NCBI GenBank assembly: GCA_937888615.1
Contig: CALABZ010000226.1
Coordinates: 1-6,111, forward strand
DNA from: an uncultured Lentisphaeria bacterium
GTDB lineage: Bacteria > Verrucomicrobiota > Lentisphaeria > Victivallales > Victivallaceae
Length of the DNA: 6,111 bases
Direction of reading: 5' to 3'
The notes below the pieces were generated by a model. It was given only the letters and a program-made list of their open reading frames with translations. It was not told the DNA's origin and did no database searches. Made by a program: the position numbers and the translations under genes. Of the stretch, positions 6,062-6,111 are shown one piece after another (the stretch's first letter is position 1; each line of letters opens with the position of its first letter).

Positions 6062-6111
6062 AACTACCGCCCATGAGAACTATGCATTATAATCATATAC
6101 GAAACCTTATT

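Noticed and set aside
5658..6074. An alternative 138-codon minus-strand frame beginning at an ATG just upstream of the pseudopilin
   Set aside because: Its translation is a frame-shifted, Arg/Pro-rich version of the pseudopilin with no family resemblance; the conserved helix and H-X9-D region are in the other frame.

Overview
The window carries a four-gene minus-strand block of secreted or surface proteins that looks like a carbohydrate-degradation locus from a Lentisphaerota (Victivallis-like) or related PVC-group bacterium, probably a metagenome-derived contig. The assignment rests on the gene types, inferred from memory of these genomes: a pseudopilin with an ILAAMLLPALNNAR-type helix and an H-X9-D C-terminal motif, a DUF4838 glycosidase-like protein with a C-terminal CBM9-like domain, and a secreted right-handed beta-helix protein. 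No rRNA, tRNA, CRISPR array, transposase or attachment site was seen.

Layout, in transcription order on the minus strand: (1) a pseudopilin-like protein whose N-terminal leader is missing or broken (5372-6061, near the right edge); (2) after a 36-base AT-rich gap, a 771-residue DUF4838 protein (3020-5335); (3) after an 89-base gap holding a candidate promoter and a strong Shine-Dalgarno, a 253-residue secreted protein of unknown function (2169-2930); (4) overlapping it by 4 bases (ATGA), a 636-residue beta-helix protein (262-2172). The C-terminal third of gene 4 is homologous to nearly all of the mature part of gene 3, so this uncharacterised roughly 200-residue domain occurs once alone and once fused to a beta-helix in adjacent, coupled genes. 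A short convergent plus-strand reading frame (3-251) abuts the block on the left.

Working model (inference): the DUF4838 and beta-helix proteins act on a polysaccharide or glycoprotein outside the cytoplasmic membrane, the shared domain provides binding or assembly, and the pseudopilin belongs to the secretion or surface-display apparatus these bacteria pair with such enzymes. Substrate and reaction cannot be read from the sequence.

Both edges look discontinuous. On the left, the first ~150 bases are very GC-rich and resemble the end of a DUF2214-type membrane protein, joined in frame to a tail resembling the C-terminus of a dolichol/phytol-kinase-like (SEC59/VTE5) protein. On the right, the pseudopilin loses its conserved FTLIELL segment at about 6065-6073 and runs into AT-rich sequence with stops. 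Chimeric contig ends are the simplest explanation, with real rearrangement or gene decay as the alternative.
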